A stretch of DNA of 64,000 nucleotides from the NCBI GenBank assembly GCA_050486205.1, contig JBJHCW010000003.1, positions 349,280 to 413,279 on the forward strand, read 5' to 3'. The notes under the pieces are model-generated. The model did not search any database. It was not told the origin of the DNA and saw nothing but the letters and a program-made list of their open reading frames with translations. Of the stretch, positions 53,294 to 61,278 are shown piece by piece; position 1 is the first letter of the stretch; each line of letters starts with the position of its first letter. The position numbers and the translations under genes are program-made. This stretch comes from PWQG01 sp050486205. GTDB lineage: Bacteria > Pseudomonadota > Gammaproteobacteria > Pseudomonadales > Pseudohongiellaceae.

Positions 53294-53401
53294 TCATGGA
53301 AGAACGGTCTGTACGAGCCTTGTATGGCCCGTAAGTGGACTGTTCACATCAGGCGGGTGTTTGTGGAATCATAGGCTGCAAACGCCGGTCTGAGTATAAG
53401 G

Positions 53402-53426
53402 GGCGCATCTCCCGATGCGCCTTTTT
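53402..53426 (+). terminator. Intrinsic terminator after hupB
   Basis: GGCGCATC-TCCC-GATGCGCC followed by five T: 8-bp perfect stem. It separates hupB from ppiD. It also argues against an upstream ppiD start at 53415, which would fall inside the hairpin. Confidence 0.85.
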
Positions 53427-53453
53427 CGTTTCAGATACCGTGCAGGAAACCAG

Positions 53454-55319
53454 ATGCTGCAGAGAATACGAGATAATTCCCAGAGTTTCATATCGAAAAT
53501 CATCATTGGTCTCATCATTGGTGTGTTCGCCCTGTTCGGCGCCGAATCCATTGTTGGCGGGTTCTTTGGCGGCAATACAGTGGTCTCGGTCAATGGTGAA
53601 GATATCACCGAAGATGAGTTGTCCAACAACATTCAGATGCTGATGGCCAATATTGGTGCTGAAGTTGCCAATCTGGATGATGACCTGATTCGTGAAATCG
53701 CACTGAATCAACTGATCGAGGATCGCTTGCTGATGCAGGCCGCCCGCGATTCCGGCATGGACATTTCCAGTGCCTCCATTGACCGCCAGCTGCTGAACAC
53801 ACCACAGTTCCAGCTCAATGGCGTGTTCGACCGTGATCTGGCCGTGCGGACCATGGCAGCCCAGGGTTATACGCCGTTTACCTATCGCGAGGCCCTGGCC
53901 GAGCGCATGCTGATCAGCCAACTCGCAAATGCCTATGCCAGTACCGGTTTTGTTACTGCTGCCGAGATGGAGCGAGTTGCACGACTTACGTCCCAGCGCC
54001 GGGACTTCCGTTATGTTTCGGTAGCCCCGGGAGCACGAACGGTGGGTGAGGCCATCAGCGACGAAGCCATAGCGACCTATTACGACAACAACCAGAGCCG
54101 TTTCATGCGCGAAGAGCAGGTGGCGGTTGATTATGTGGTGCTCGACCGACGGGATATTTTTGATGAGCTCAGTGTTGAAGAGTCTCAATTACGTGATCTG
54201 TATGAGCGTGAGCGAGAGAGAGCCACTTCCAGCATAGAGCGCCGGGTGTCACATATCTTGCTCGAACTGAACGGGCGCGGCGAGCAGGAAGCCATGGAGC
54301 TGGCGGCCGATCTCAAGCAGCGCCTGGATGATGGTGAATCATTCGCAGACCTGGCGATGGAGTATTCAGACGATATCGTGTCGGCCATGGATGGTGGTGA
54401 TATCGGTTACACCGACGGCAGTGTTTTTCCGGACGAAATGGAGAACGCCTTGCGTGAGCTGGAAGAAGGCCAGGTGTCTGATCCGGTGCGCAGTGAATTC
54501 GGTGTGCACCTGCTGTTGCTGACCGAGCTTGATATGCAGGAGTTTCCGCCTTTCGAAGAGATGGCTGAGCGACTGGAGCGGGATCTGCTTGCTTCCCAGG
54601 TCGAGCAATTGTACTACGAGCGGCTTGAAATCATGGCCAATCTGGCTTTTGAGACATTCGATCTGGAAGCGATCGCTTTTGACCTGGATCTGGAGATCCA
54701 GGAGAGCCCGTTTTTTGGTCGCGATGGTGGTGGCAGCAGCGTAACGTCCAATAGCAATGTGGCGGCAGCGGCGTTTTCCCGTGATGTGCTTGAGGACGGC
54801 CTGAACAGTGACACTATCGAAATAGATGACAATCGTGTGGTGGTCATTCATCTGCGCGAGCATCGACCGGCAGAACTGCGGCCGCTTGATGAAGTGCGCT
54901 CGGAAATCGCCAGTCTGCTTCGTGCTGAGCGGGAGCGCAGCATCGCGCGTGAGATCGGTGAGTCCATTCTGAGCCGCTTGCGGGGTGGTGAGTCCGTGGA
55001 TGAACTGCTGGCCGAGCATGAACTCCAGTGGCGCGAACACACATCGATTTCAAGAGAAGATCCGTCAGTGAACCCGGAGATTCGCCAGGCCGCCTTTGCC
55101 ATTCAGCCCTCGACGGAAGATGCGCGCGCAACATTGGGCAGACAACTGGCCAACGGTGCCTATGTCGTACTTGAATTGCTCGATATTGATGATGGCAGTC
55201 TTGAGCGTATCAACCAGGAGGAGCGCCTGATGTTGTCCCAGATTCTGCATGAAAGTGCCGGGCGTAACACCTTCGAGGCCCTGCTGGAAAACAGGCGTTC
55301 GGCTGCGCGGATTCGGTAG
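53454..55319 (+). CDS. ppiD: Periplasmic folding chaperone/peptidyl-prolyl isomerase PpiD
   Basis: A 621-residue inner-membrane-anchored periplasmic protein. One N-terminal anchor (MLQRIRDNSQSFISKIIIGLIIGVFALFGAESI), a SurA-like chaperone region (DLIREIALNQLIEDRLLMQAARDSGMDIS), a parvulin domain (RRVSHILLELNG...FADLAMEYSDDIVSAMDGGDIGYTDGSVFP...VRSEFGVHLLLLTE), then a C-terminal helical part. I chose ATG 53454 (AGGAAA upstream), since it gives the standard PpiD N-terminus and length. Assists outer-membrane protein folding near the Sec channel. Confidence 0.93.
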   Translation: MLQRIRDNSQSFISKIIIGLIIGVFALFGAESIVGGFFGGNTVVSVNGEDITEDELSNNIQMLMANIGAEVANLDDDLIREIALNQLIEDRLLMQAARDSGMDISSASIDRQLLNTPQFQLNGVFDRDLAVRTMAAQGYTPFTYREALAERMLISQLANAYASTGFVTAAEMERVARLTSQRRDFRYVSVAPGARTVGEAISDEAIATYYDNNQSRFMREEQVAVDYVVLDRRDIFDELSVEESQLRDLYERERERATSSIERRVSHILLELNGRGEQEAMELAADLKQRLDDGESFADLAMEYSDDIVSAMDGGDIGYTDGSVFPDEMENALRELEEGQVSDPVRSEFGVHLLLLTELDMQEFPPFEEMAERLERDLLASQVEQLYYERLEIMANLAFETFDLEAIAFDLDLEIQESPFFGRDGGGSSVTSNSNVAAAAFSRDVLEDGLNSDTIEIDDNRVVVIHLREHRPAELRPLDEVRSEIASLLRAERERSIAREIGESILSRLRGGESVDELLAEHELQWREHTSISREDPSVNPEIRQAAFAIQPSTEDARATLGRQLANGAYVVLELLDIDDGSLERINQEERLMLSQILHESAGRNTFEALLENRRSAARIR

Positions 55320-55360
55320 CAGATCAGCAGCCTGTTGGAACCGGCGCTGCTGTGTCAAGA

Positions 55361-55415
55361 CGGGTCCAAAAGGCGCGAATTACATCGTGTAAATCGCGCC
55401 TTTTGGGCCCGTTTT
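55361..55415. terminator. Long-stem bidirectional terminator between ppiD and fabI
   Basis: Arms 55361-55384 and 55388-55411 pair over 24 positions around a TCG loop (one A-A mismatch, one G-T wobble), centred on CCAAAAGGCGCGA / TCGCGCCTTTTGG. TTTT follows on the plus strand and runs into the fabI stop codon. It serves both convergent genes. Confidence 0.85.
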
Positions 55416-56209
55416 CAGTCTGCTGTGTCCAGATTTCCCATGGCGGTGATGTTGAAACCGCTGTCCACGTACATGATTTCACCGGTAATACCACTGGCCA
55501 GATCCGAGCACAGGAAGGCGGCTGCATTGCCGACCTCCTCAATGGTGGTGTTGCGCCGCAGTGGTGTCTGCGCCTGATTGTAATCGAGCATTTTCCTGAA
55601 GCTCTTGATGCCCGATGCTGCCAGTGTCCGGATCGGGCCGGCTGAAATGGCGTTGACCCGGGTCCCCTCAGGTCCAAGGCTCGCCGCCATGTAGCGGACA
55701 TTGGCTTCCAGACTGGCTTTGGCCAGCCCCATGACATTGTAGTTGGGCAGGGTGCGCACTGCACCAAGGTAACTGAGTGTCAGCAGTGAACCGTTGCGCT
55801 CCCTCATCAGCTCGCGGGCGGCCTTGCCCATGGCAACAAAGCTGTATGAGCTGATCTCGTGAGCAAGGCGGAAACCTTCACGGGTGGCGACATCCACGTA
55901 GTTTCCATCCAGCTCGTTGGCTGGTGCGAATGCAACGGCATGAACTATACCGTCCAGACCATCCCAGTGTTTCTCCAGGCCCGAGAACACGCCCTCTATC
56001 TCGGCGTCATCCATCACATCGCAGGGGAAAATCAGATCTGATCCCCACTCAGCGGCAAATTTCTCCACACGTCCCTTGAGTTTGTCATTCTGGTAGGTAA
56101 ATGCCAGTTCGGCGCCTTCGCGGTGCATGGCTTCGGCAATACCGGAGGCGATGGACAGTTTGCTGGCCACTCCAGTGACAAGTATGCGCTTTCCTTTCAA
56201 GAATCCCAT
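55415..56209 (-). CDS. fabI: Enoyl-ACP reductase FabI (NADH)
   Basis: A 264-residue short-chain dehydrogenase-type enzyme that performs the last reduction of each fatty-acid elongation cycle. MGFLKGKRILVTGVASKLSIASGIAEAM carries the FabI-type cofactor loop. The active-site residues are Tyr147, Tyr157 and Lys164 (LSYLGAVRTLPNYNVMGLAKAS). GIKSFRKMLDYNQAQTPLRRN and the C-terminal ITGEIMYVDSGFNITAM are diagnostic. Convergent with ppiD, as in Pseudomonas. Confidence 0.96.
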   Translation of the reverse strand: MGFLKGKRILVTGVASKLSIASGIAEAMHREGAELAFTYQNDKLKGRVEKFAAEWGSDLIFPCDVMDDAEIEGVFSGLEKHWDGLDGIVHAVAFAPANELDGNYVDVATREGFRLAHEISSYSFVAMGKAARELMRERNGSLLTLSYLGAVRTLPNYNVMGLAKASLEANVRYMAASLGPEGTRVNAISAGPIRTLAASGIKSFRKMLDYNQAQTPLRRNTTIEEVGNAAAFLCSDLASGITGEIMYVDSGFNITAMGNLDTAD

Positions 56210-56298
56210 AAACCAAATCCTGCTATTCCAATGAGAGAGCTTTCGACGACATATTATCGACTATTTCCCTTTTCCTTAACAGCGCACCGGCCATGATC

Positions 56299-56304
56299 TA
56301 TACT
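56299..56304 (+). promoter_or_regulatory. -10 box of the TonB receptor gene
   Basis: TATACT, start predicted near 56311, with GGAG 7 nt before ATG 56328. No convincing -35 and no Fur box were found in the 118-base gap to fabI. Confidence 0.4.
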
Positions 56305-56327
56305 CCGCCCCTGACTGGAGATGCCTG

Positions 56328-58541
56328 ATGTTGAACCGATTGTTGTGGAAGTACCGGAAAGCCTGGAGAGGGCGATATGCCTCAGGACTACTCGGCGCGG
56401 CCTTTCTTCTTCCGGTTATCGCCACGGCTGAAAGCCTGCCTGTGATTGACGTCTACGGTATTGTGCCTTCGTCGATCAGTGACACCCCTGGTGCAGCCGC
56501 CGTGCTGAATCGGGACGACATGGATGCAGTGCGTGCCTACACCCTGCATGACCTGCTGGACACCGTGGCGGGCCTTCGCACCATTGATGATGACGCACTG
56601 GGGCGTCGAGCGGCCATTGGCGTGCGGGGCGCTCCGCCCAGAAGGTCGCGCAAGACCTTGCTGCTCGAAGACGGAGTACCCATCAACCTGTCAGCCTATA
56701 TCGACCCCAGCGCGCACTACACCCCGCCCATGGAGCGGCTGGCTGGCGTTGATGTACTGAAAGGCGCGGGGCAGATTCTGCATGGGCCGCTGAACAATCA
56801 CGGCATCGTCAATTTCCGCAATCGTCAGGCAACAGAAAGCCCGGAGACGAGTCTGGGCCTGGCAGCCGGCTCGTTGAGCACAGTGAAGCGGCACATCACT
56901 CATTCGCGTACTGCAGGGTCTGTTGGCATGGTTCTGGCCTACAGCGCCACCAGCGCTGATGGCACCTTTGATGTTGAGTCCACCCGGTTTGATGATTTTT
57001 ATGCCAGCGGTGAGTGGCAGCCTGATCAGCACCAGAGCCTGGGTTTTTCCCTGACTCACCATCGTGAGCGCAGCCGCTATGATGAAAGCAATCTGACACC
57101 GGCTGAGTTTGTTGTGGCACCTGATCGCAAGCAGGGCCGCTTCGGGCAGGAGTACAACAGTTTCGGGCTGAACTATACCAAGATCACAGCGACCTATGGT
57201 CTTGACCTGGGAGATCGGTTGTCACTGGTCACGCGGGCGTTTGTCACTGATGCCGATCGTCCGCGTTTTACCGCTGACCCCGGCAATGTCATCGTTGGTG
57301 CATTGCCGCAGATCGAATTTGTCTCCGGAGCGGGCGTATTCGTGCCCGGACAGAGCGGCGTGATGGTCAGCAGGGATCGACACTATCGTACCCGAGGCGT
57401 GGACTCACGTGTATTGCTGGATTCTGCGGGAAACGGGCCTGTCCGTCACAGTTGGCAGTTCGGGCTCCGCGCTGAACAGCATGCACTGAACGATATGCGC
57501 TCTGCCGGGGAGGTTGGAGAGCGACTGCACGTCAACAACAGGGGCCCGAAAACACGTGATGTTGAGTACAGGGCAGAAGCGGTATCCGTTTTTGTGGAAG
57601 ACGTGATCAGTACCGGGGACTGGCAGATCACACCGGGACTGCGGGCTGAGTACTACACACAGAGCAAGCAGCGCCTGGCTATTGAAGCCGACCCGGGGCC
57701 GCATGCACCGCTGGAGAGTGATCGCAACGTTCTGCTGCTGCCGGGCATCAGCCTGTTGTATCAGGGGCAAGAGAATGCTCAATGGTTTGCCAATCTGGCA
57801 AGAGGTTATACGCCTGCCCCGGCTCGCACAGCCGCTACGTTTCCGCTTCGCCCGGAGACGGGCATCAATTCGCAGCTGGGGGTGCGGCATCAGGTCTCCG
57901 AGCGGACGAGCATCGAGGGTGCGATGTTCTATAACCGCATCAGCAACACCATAGTCCAGCTACCGTTTTCCGTGGATGGAATGAGCCTTTTGCTCAACAG
58001 TGCTGACTCCAGCTCGATGGGCGTGGACCTTGATGTGTCCTGGCGGTCTGCGCCGCTGGGCGACCATGGCACCCGTGTGTTTTCCCGTCTGGCCTACAGC
58101 CACACCCGCGCGGTTTTCACCGGAGACTTCGAGGGCGCGCCACTTCAGGACAATCGTGTGCCTGAGGTGTCCGATCATGTGGGCAGTCTGACTGCGGGGC
58201 TCTCCAACCCCGCCGGTTGGCAAGCCAGCGTGACGCTGAGCCAGGTCGGTGGTTTTTACACCGATCCGCTGAACACGCGTGATATTGTGCTGACCAACAG
58301 TGCCCGCCAGACGCTGGGAGAGAGCGACACGATGAGCTTGCGTGAGCCCTATGTGCTGGGTCGGGTACCGGGATACCACTTGTTGTCTGCACGCATCAAT
58401 TATGCGTTGCCACATGCAGGCGCAACCGTCTGGCTGCAAGGGCGCAACCTGACCGGTCGCCAATATCTGTCGGATCTGGAAAACGGTATGCGCCCCGGCG
58501 CATCAAGGTCGATCATGGTGGGGCTCGAGTTACAGTTGTGA
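56328..58541 (+). CDS. TonB-dependent outer-membrane receptor, FecA-like
   Basis: A 737-residue ligand-gated outer-membrane transporter driven by TonB. Signal peptide to about residue 34 (LLPVIATA), TonB-box-like LPVIDVYG, plug domain (YTLHDLLDTVAGLRTIDDDALGRRAAIGVRGAPPRRSRKTLLLEDGVPIN...VLKGAGQILHGPLNNHGIVNFRNR) and a 22-strand-type barrel ending LEL-QL. The plug resembles the ferric-dicitrate receptor FecA, but the N-terminal signalling domain of FecA is absent and there is no fecIR pair nearby. The ligand (iron chelate or other) is open. Downstream is the Mrp operon, with a 291-base gap. Confidence 0.85.
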   Translation: MLNRLLWKYRKAWRGRYASGLLGAAFLLPVIATAESLPVIDVYGIVPSSISDTPGAAAVLNRDDMDAVRAYTLHDLLDTVAGLRTIDDDALGRRAAIGVRGAPPRRSRKTLLLEDGVPINLSAYIDPSAHYTPPMERLAGVDVLKGAGQILHGPLNNHGIVNFRNRQATESPETSLGLAAGSLSTVKRHITHSRTAGSVGMVLAYSATSADGTFDVESTRFDDFYASGEWQPDQHQSLGFSLTHHRERSRYDESNLTPAEFVVAPDRKQGRFGQEYNSFGLNYTKITATYGLDLGDRLSLVTRAFVTDADRPRFTADPGNVIVGALPQIEFVSGAGVFVPGQSGVMVSRDRHYRTRGVDSRVLLDSAGNGPVRHSWQFGLRAEQHALNDMRSAGEVGERLHVNNRGPKTRDVEYRAEAVSVFVEDVISTGDWQITPGLRAEYYTQSKQRLAIEADPGPHAPLESDRNVLLLPGISLLYQGQENAQWFANLARGYTPAPARTAATFPLRPETGINSQLGVRHQVSERTSIEGAMFYNRISNTIVQLPFSVDGMSLLLNSADSSSMGVDLDVSWRSAPLGDHGTRVFSRLAYSHTRAVFTGDFEGAPLQDNRVPEVSDHVGSLTAGLSNPAGWQASVTLSQVGGFYTDPLNTRDIVLTNSARQTLGESDTMSLREPYVLGRVPGYHLLSARINYALPHAGATVWLQGRNLTGRQYLSDLENGMRPGASRSIMVGLELQL

Positions 58542-58832
58542 GCCTGTCCAGAACACGTTGGCCCGGCCAGGCTTGTTCGATTCGGGCCGGTATTTCTTGC
58601 CAAGATTCGGGAGGTTTGGTAGTTTCCGTGTTCGTAATCGGGAGGGGGTAATCGCCCGCAAGCGCGTCACACAATTGTGACCCATGAGCCGGTACGATAG
58701 ATAAAGCGTAACAGAATAGTTACAAAAACAAGGAGTTCTGCCTGCCGCCCTGCTATAGGCTTGCACGGCACACTTCGGCCCCAGCGCAAATGTTGAGGCC
58801 CTTTTGATGTTGAGGGGATATCTGGACCCTGT
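58542..58832 (+). promoter_or_regulatory. Leader and promoter region of the Mrp operon
   Basis: A 291-base region without a gene. It holds two dyads: GTCACA-CAAT-TGTGAC (58666-58681) and GTAAC-AGAATA-GTTAC (58708-58723), with TTGTGA (58675-58680) as a possible -35. GGATATCTGGACCCTGT precedes ATG 58833 without a strong Shine-Dalgarno. Promoter assignment is uncertain. Confidence 0.35.
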
Positions 58833-59306
58833 ATGAAGCACATCGTCAGTCTGTTCTTTTTGCTGGCACTGGTCTGGTGGATACTGTCCGGGTATCCGAA
58901 GCCGCTGCTGCTGGGCCTGGGCCTGGCTTCCACACTGTTCGCACTGTTCGTGGCCCATCGTCTCGGCGCCGTGAGCAGGGAAACGCTGCCGCTGCATTTT
59001 GCTGTGCGCCTGTTCGTTTACTGGGGGAATCTGCTTTGGCAGATTGTGGTGTCCAATCTGCAGTTGGTCCGGATAGTGTTCAGCGCCAATCCCGATATCA
59101 ATCCACGTATCATCCGCGTCAAGGTCAGGCAGACGACTGACTTCGGGCGCGCGATCCTCGGTAATTCAATAACACTGACACCTGGCACTGTTACCATTGA
59201 TTTTGTTGGTGACGAGATGGAAGTGCATGCGATCAACGAGCAGGCTGCAACAGGCGTAGAACAGGGTTACTTTGATCAACGCATACCGGTAGAGGAGAGC
59301 GTCTGA
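58833..59306 (+). CDS. mrpE: Mrp cation/proton antiporter subunit E
   Basis: A 157-residue membrane protein: two N-terminal helices (VSLFFLLALVWWILSGY, LLLGLGLASTLFALFVAHRL), a further helix (AVRLFVYWGNLLWQIVVSNLQLVRIVF) and the cytoplasmic MrpE part with the strongly conserved ILGNSITLTPGTVTIDF. First gene of a chain whose members overlap by 1-4 bp or abut, so it begins the operon. The complex exchanges Na+ (or other cations) for H+ and supports pH and salt homeostasis. Confidence 0.93.
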   Translation: MKHIVSLFFLLALVWWILSGYPKPLLLGLGLASTLFALFVAHRLGAVSRETLPLHFAVRLFVYWGNLLWQIVVSNLQLVRIVFSANPDINPRIIRVKVRQTTDFGRAILGNSITLTPGTVTIDFVGDEMEVHAINEQAATGVEQGYFDQRIPVEESV

Positions 59307-59611
59307 TGCTGGTTGCTGCTGCGCTGGCCATACTGGTCACCATGATGCTCGCGATGATAAGGGCGCTACTGGGGCCAACCATCTACGACCGGATTCTTGC
59401 GGTGAACATGTTCGGAACCAAGACCGTTTTGTTGATAGCACTGATCTCTGCCATCGCGGATCGGGGAGATTATCTTGATGTTGCTCTGGTATACGCCATG
59501 ATCAATTTCATTGCCATTATGGCGGTAATGAAGTATTTCGAGTTTGGCAGTCTTGGCGCAGAACGCGTACCAGCGGCGCCCGGGGACGCAACCGGAAAGG
59601 AGCAGGACTGA
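59306..59611 (+). CDS. mrpF: Mrp antiporter subunit F
   Basis: A 101-residue three-helix subunit: AALAILVTMMLAMIRALLGPTIYDRILAVNMFGTKTVLLIALI...LDVALVYAMINFIAIMAVMKYFE. The RxLxGPTxYDRxLA.N and Asp in DVALVYA are typical of MrpF/MnhF. ATG overlaps the mrpE stop (TGATG). Confidence 0.93.
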   Translation: MLVAAALAILVTMMLAMIRALLGPTIYDRILAVNMFGTKTVLLIALISAIADRGDYLDVALVYAMINFIAIMAVMKYFEFGSLGAERVPAAPGDATGKEQD

Positions 59612-59952
59612 TGGATCCGATGTTGTGGATTGCTGCCTTTCTATTGTTGGGCGGGGCCGTTCTGGCATTGGCTGGCGGCGTGGGAATGTTGCGTTTTCCC
59701 GACTTCTATACCCGCATGCACGCAGCAGGTGTCACAGATACGCTGTGCAGTGCACTGGTCTTGTTGGCGCTGATGATCCATTTTGGTCTTACACTGTCCA
59801 GCCTCAAGGTGCTGTTGATACTGGCCTTCATGTTGTTTACCTGTCCTACAGCCAGTCACGCCCTGGCACGCACGGCGCGAAGCAATGGCCTGATGCCCTG
59901 GCTTGCATCCGATGCTGACAAGGCGAAATCGGAGGAGGACCAGAAATCATGA
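59611..59952 (+). CDS. mrpG: Mrp antiporter subunit G
   Basis: A 113-residue three-helix subunit: LLLGGAVLALAGGVGMLRFPDFYTRMHAAGVTDTLCSALVLLALMI, with the family motif G.GMLRFPDFYTRMHA, and LKVLLILAFMLFTCPTASHALARTA. ATG overlaps the mrpF stop. Confidence 0.93.
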   Translation: MDPMLWIAAFLLLGGAVLALAGGVGMLRFPDFYTRMHAAGVTDTLCSALVLLALMIHFGLTLSSLKVLLILAFMLFTCPTASHALARTARSNGLMPWLASDADKAKSEEDQKS

Positions 59953-60506
59953 TGGAATTGGCCAATCAGCTCATCGATATTTTCCTGCTGGCGTTTCTTG
60001 CCATCATCTCCATTGCCATCCTGCGCATGCGCGACCTGTTCGCGGCGGTCATGCTGTTTGGTATCTACAGTCTGGTGGCGGCATCATTGTTCATGGTGCT
60101 GGACGCAGCCGATGTGGCACTCACAGAAGCTGCCGTTGGTGCTGGTATTGCGACCATACTGATGATGGCTACATTGTCCATGACCGATCGCAAGGAAAAA
60201 GTGCTCGAGCACAGGAAAGTCAATTGGTTGCCGCTGCTGGTTGTTGTGATCACCGGTGCCGCGCTGGTTTATGGCATTGCTGACCTGCCGGAATTCGGCG
60301 CTGCAGACAATCCGGCACAGGTCCATGTGGCACCGCGTTACCTTCAGGAAATGCTGAACGAAATCGACATACCCAACGCAGTTGCAGCGGTACTGGCAAG
60401 CTACCGTGGCTGGGATACGCTGGGTGAGGTGGTTGTTGTGTTTGCTGCCGGTGTCGCCGTGATGTTGCTGATTGGCCGCCGACGAAAAGAGGAGACTGAA
60501 GAGTGA
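59949..60506 (+). CDS. DUF4040-domain Mrp subunit (MrpA C-terminal / MbhD-MbhE-like)
   Basis: A 185-residue membrane protein corresponding to the C-terminal part of MrpA, here a separate gene. The first half is the DUF4040 module (IISIAILRMRDLFAAVMLFGIYSLVAASLFMVLDAADVALTEAAVGAGIATILMMATL). The second half has two further helices (LPLLVVVITGAALVYGIADL and VVVVFAAGVAVMLLIGRRR) around a periplasmic loop with RGWDTLGEV, as in MbhE. It lies between G and B genes, the place taken by mbhD/mbhE in archaeal membrane-bound hydrogenases. Confidence 0.85.
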   Translation: MMELANQLIDIFLLAFLAIISIAILRMRDLFAAVMLFGIYSLVAASLFMVLDAADVALTEAAVGAGIATILMMATLSMTDRKEKVLEHRKVNWLPLLVVVITGAALVYGIADLPEFGAADNPAQVHVAPRYLQEMLNEIDIPNAVAAVLASYRGWDTLGEVVVVFAAGVAVMLLIGRRRKEETEE

Positions 60507-60925
60507 GCCACCAGTCGATTCTGCGAGTTGTGGGCATGTTTCTGGTGCCCTACATCATGATCTTTGCGCTCTACATCCAGTTTCATGGTGAGTATGGCCC
60601 GGGTGGTGGTTTCCAGGCCGGGGTAGTGTTTGCCTCCGCCTTTATCATCCATACATTGTTGTATGGCGTTAAGCAAACCATGCGTATTGCGCCACTGGGA
60701 CTGCTGACTGCGATATCCGCGGCAGGTGTTCTGCTTTTCACGCTGGTTGGTGTTGTCTCGATGCTGCTCGGTGCCAACTTTCTTGATTATGACGTGCTGG
60801 CGGCCAATCCGATCACCGGTCAGCATGCAGGCATCATTCTGGTCGAGTTCGGTGTCGGACTCACCGTGGCATCGGTGATCATGCTCATATTCTTTACCTT
60901 TGCCGACAGGGGAGAGCAGGCGTGA
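60503..60925 (+). CDS. mrpB: Mrp antiporter subunit B (MnhB)
   Basis: A 140-residue four-helix subunit of the MnhB type: LRVVGMFLVPYIMIFALYIQFHGEYGPGGGFQAGVVFASAFIIHTLLYG, with the diagnostic HGEYGPGGGFQAG, and a C-terminal ILVEFGVGLTVASVIMLIFFTFADR. GTG start overlaps the preceding stop by 4 bp. Confidence 0.92.
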   Translation: MSHQSILRVVGMFLVPYIMIFALYIQFHGEYGPGGGFQAGVVFASAFIIHTLLYGVKQTMRIAPLGLLTAISAAGVLLFTLVGVVSMLLGANFLDYDVLAANPITGQHAGIILVEFGVGLTVASVIMLIFFTFADRGEQA

Positions 60926-61278
60926 GCGGACTGGGTGTAGGCAACTATCTGATCATTATTGTGTTGATGATGACCGGTCTTTACATGGTCATTTCCTGCA
61001 GCAATCTGATGAAGAAAATCATCGGGCTGAATGTGTTTCAGACGTCGGTGTTCTTCCTCTACATCAGCTTTGGTTATATCGCTGGTGGTTCCGGGCCTGT
61101 GGTGGTCGCTGGCGCGGATGGGGATTATTCAAACCCGCTGCCTCATGTGCTGATACTTACAGCGATTGTGGTGGGTGTGGCTGTAACGGCCGTGGGGCTG
61201 GCACTGATAGTGCGAATCAAGGAAGCCTTCGGCACCATTGAAGAGGACGATCTGCAAGAAATGGATTCATCACTGTAA
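60922..61278 (+). CDS. mrpC: Mrp antiporter subunit C (NuoK-like)
   Basis: A 118-residue NuoK homologue: NYLIIIVLMMTGLYMVISCSNLMKKIIGLNVFQTSVFFLYISFGYIAGG, then PLPHVLILTAIVVGVAVTAVGLALIVRIKE. The conserved DPLPHALVLTAIVVG element is present. GTG start, 4-bp overlap with mrpB. Confidence 0.93.
   Translation: MSGLGVGNYLIIIVLMMTGLYMVISCSNLMKKIIGLNVFQTSVFFLYISFGYIAGGSGPVVVAGADGDYSNPLPHVLILTAIVVGVAVTAVGLALIVRIKEAFGTIEEDDLQEMDSSL

Noticed and set aside
53415..53453. Earlier ATG for ppiD at 53415
   Set aside because: Falls within the hupB terminator hairpin; the standard PpiD N-terminus starts at 53454.
56210..56327. Possible Fur box before the FecA-like receptor (ATTATCGACTATT region)
   Set aside because: Too few matches to the inverted GATAAT pattern to call.
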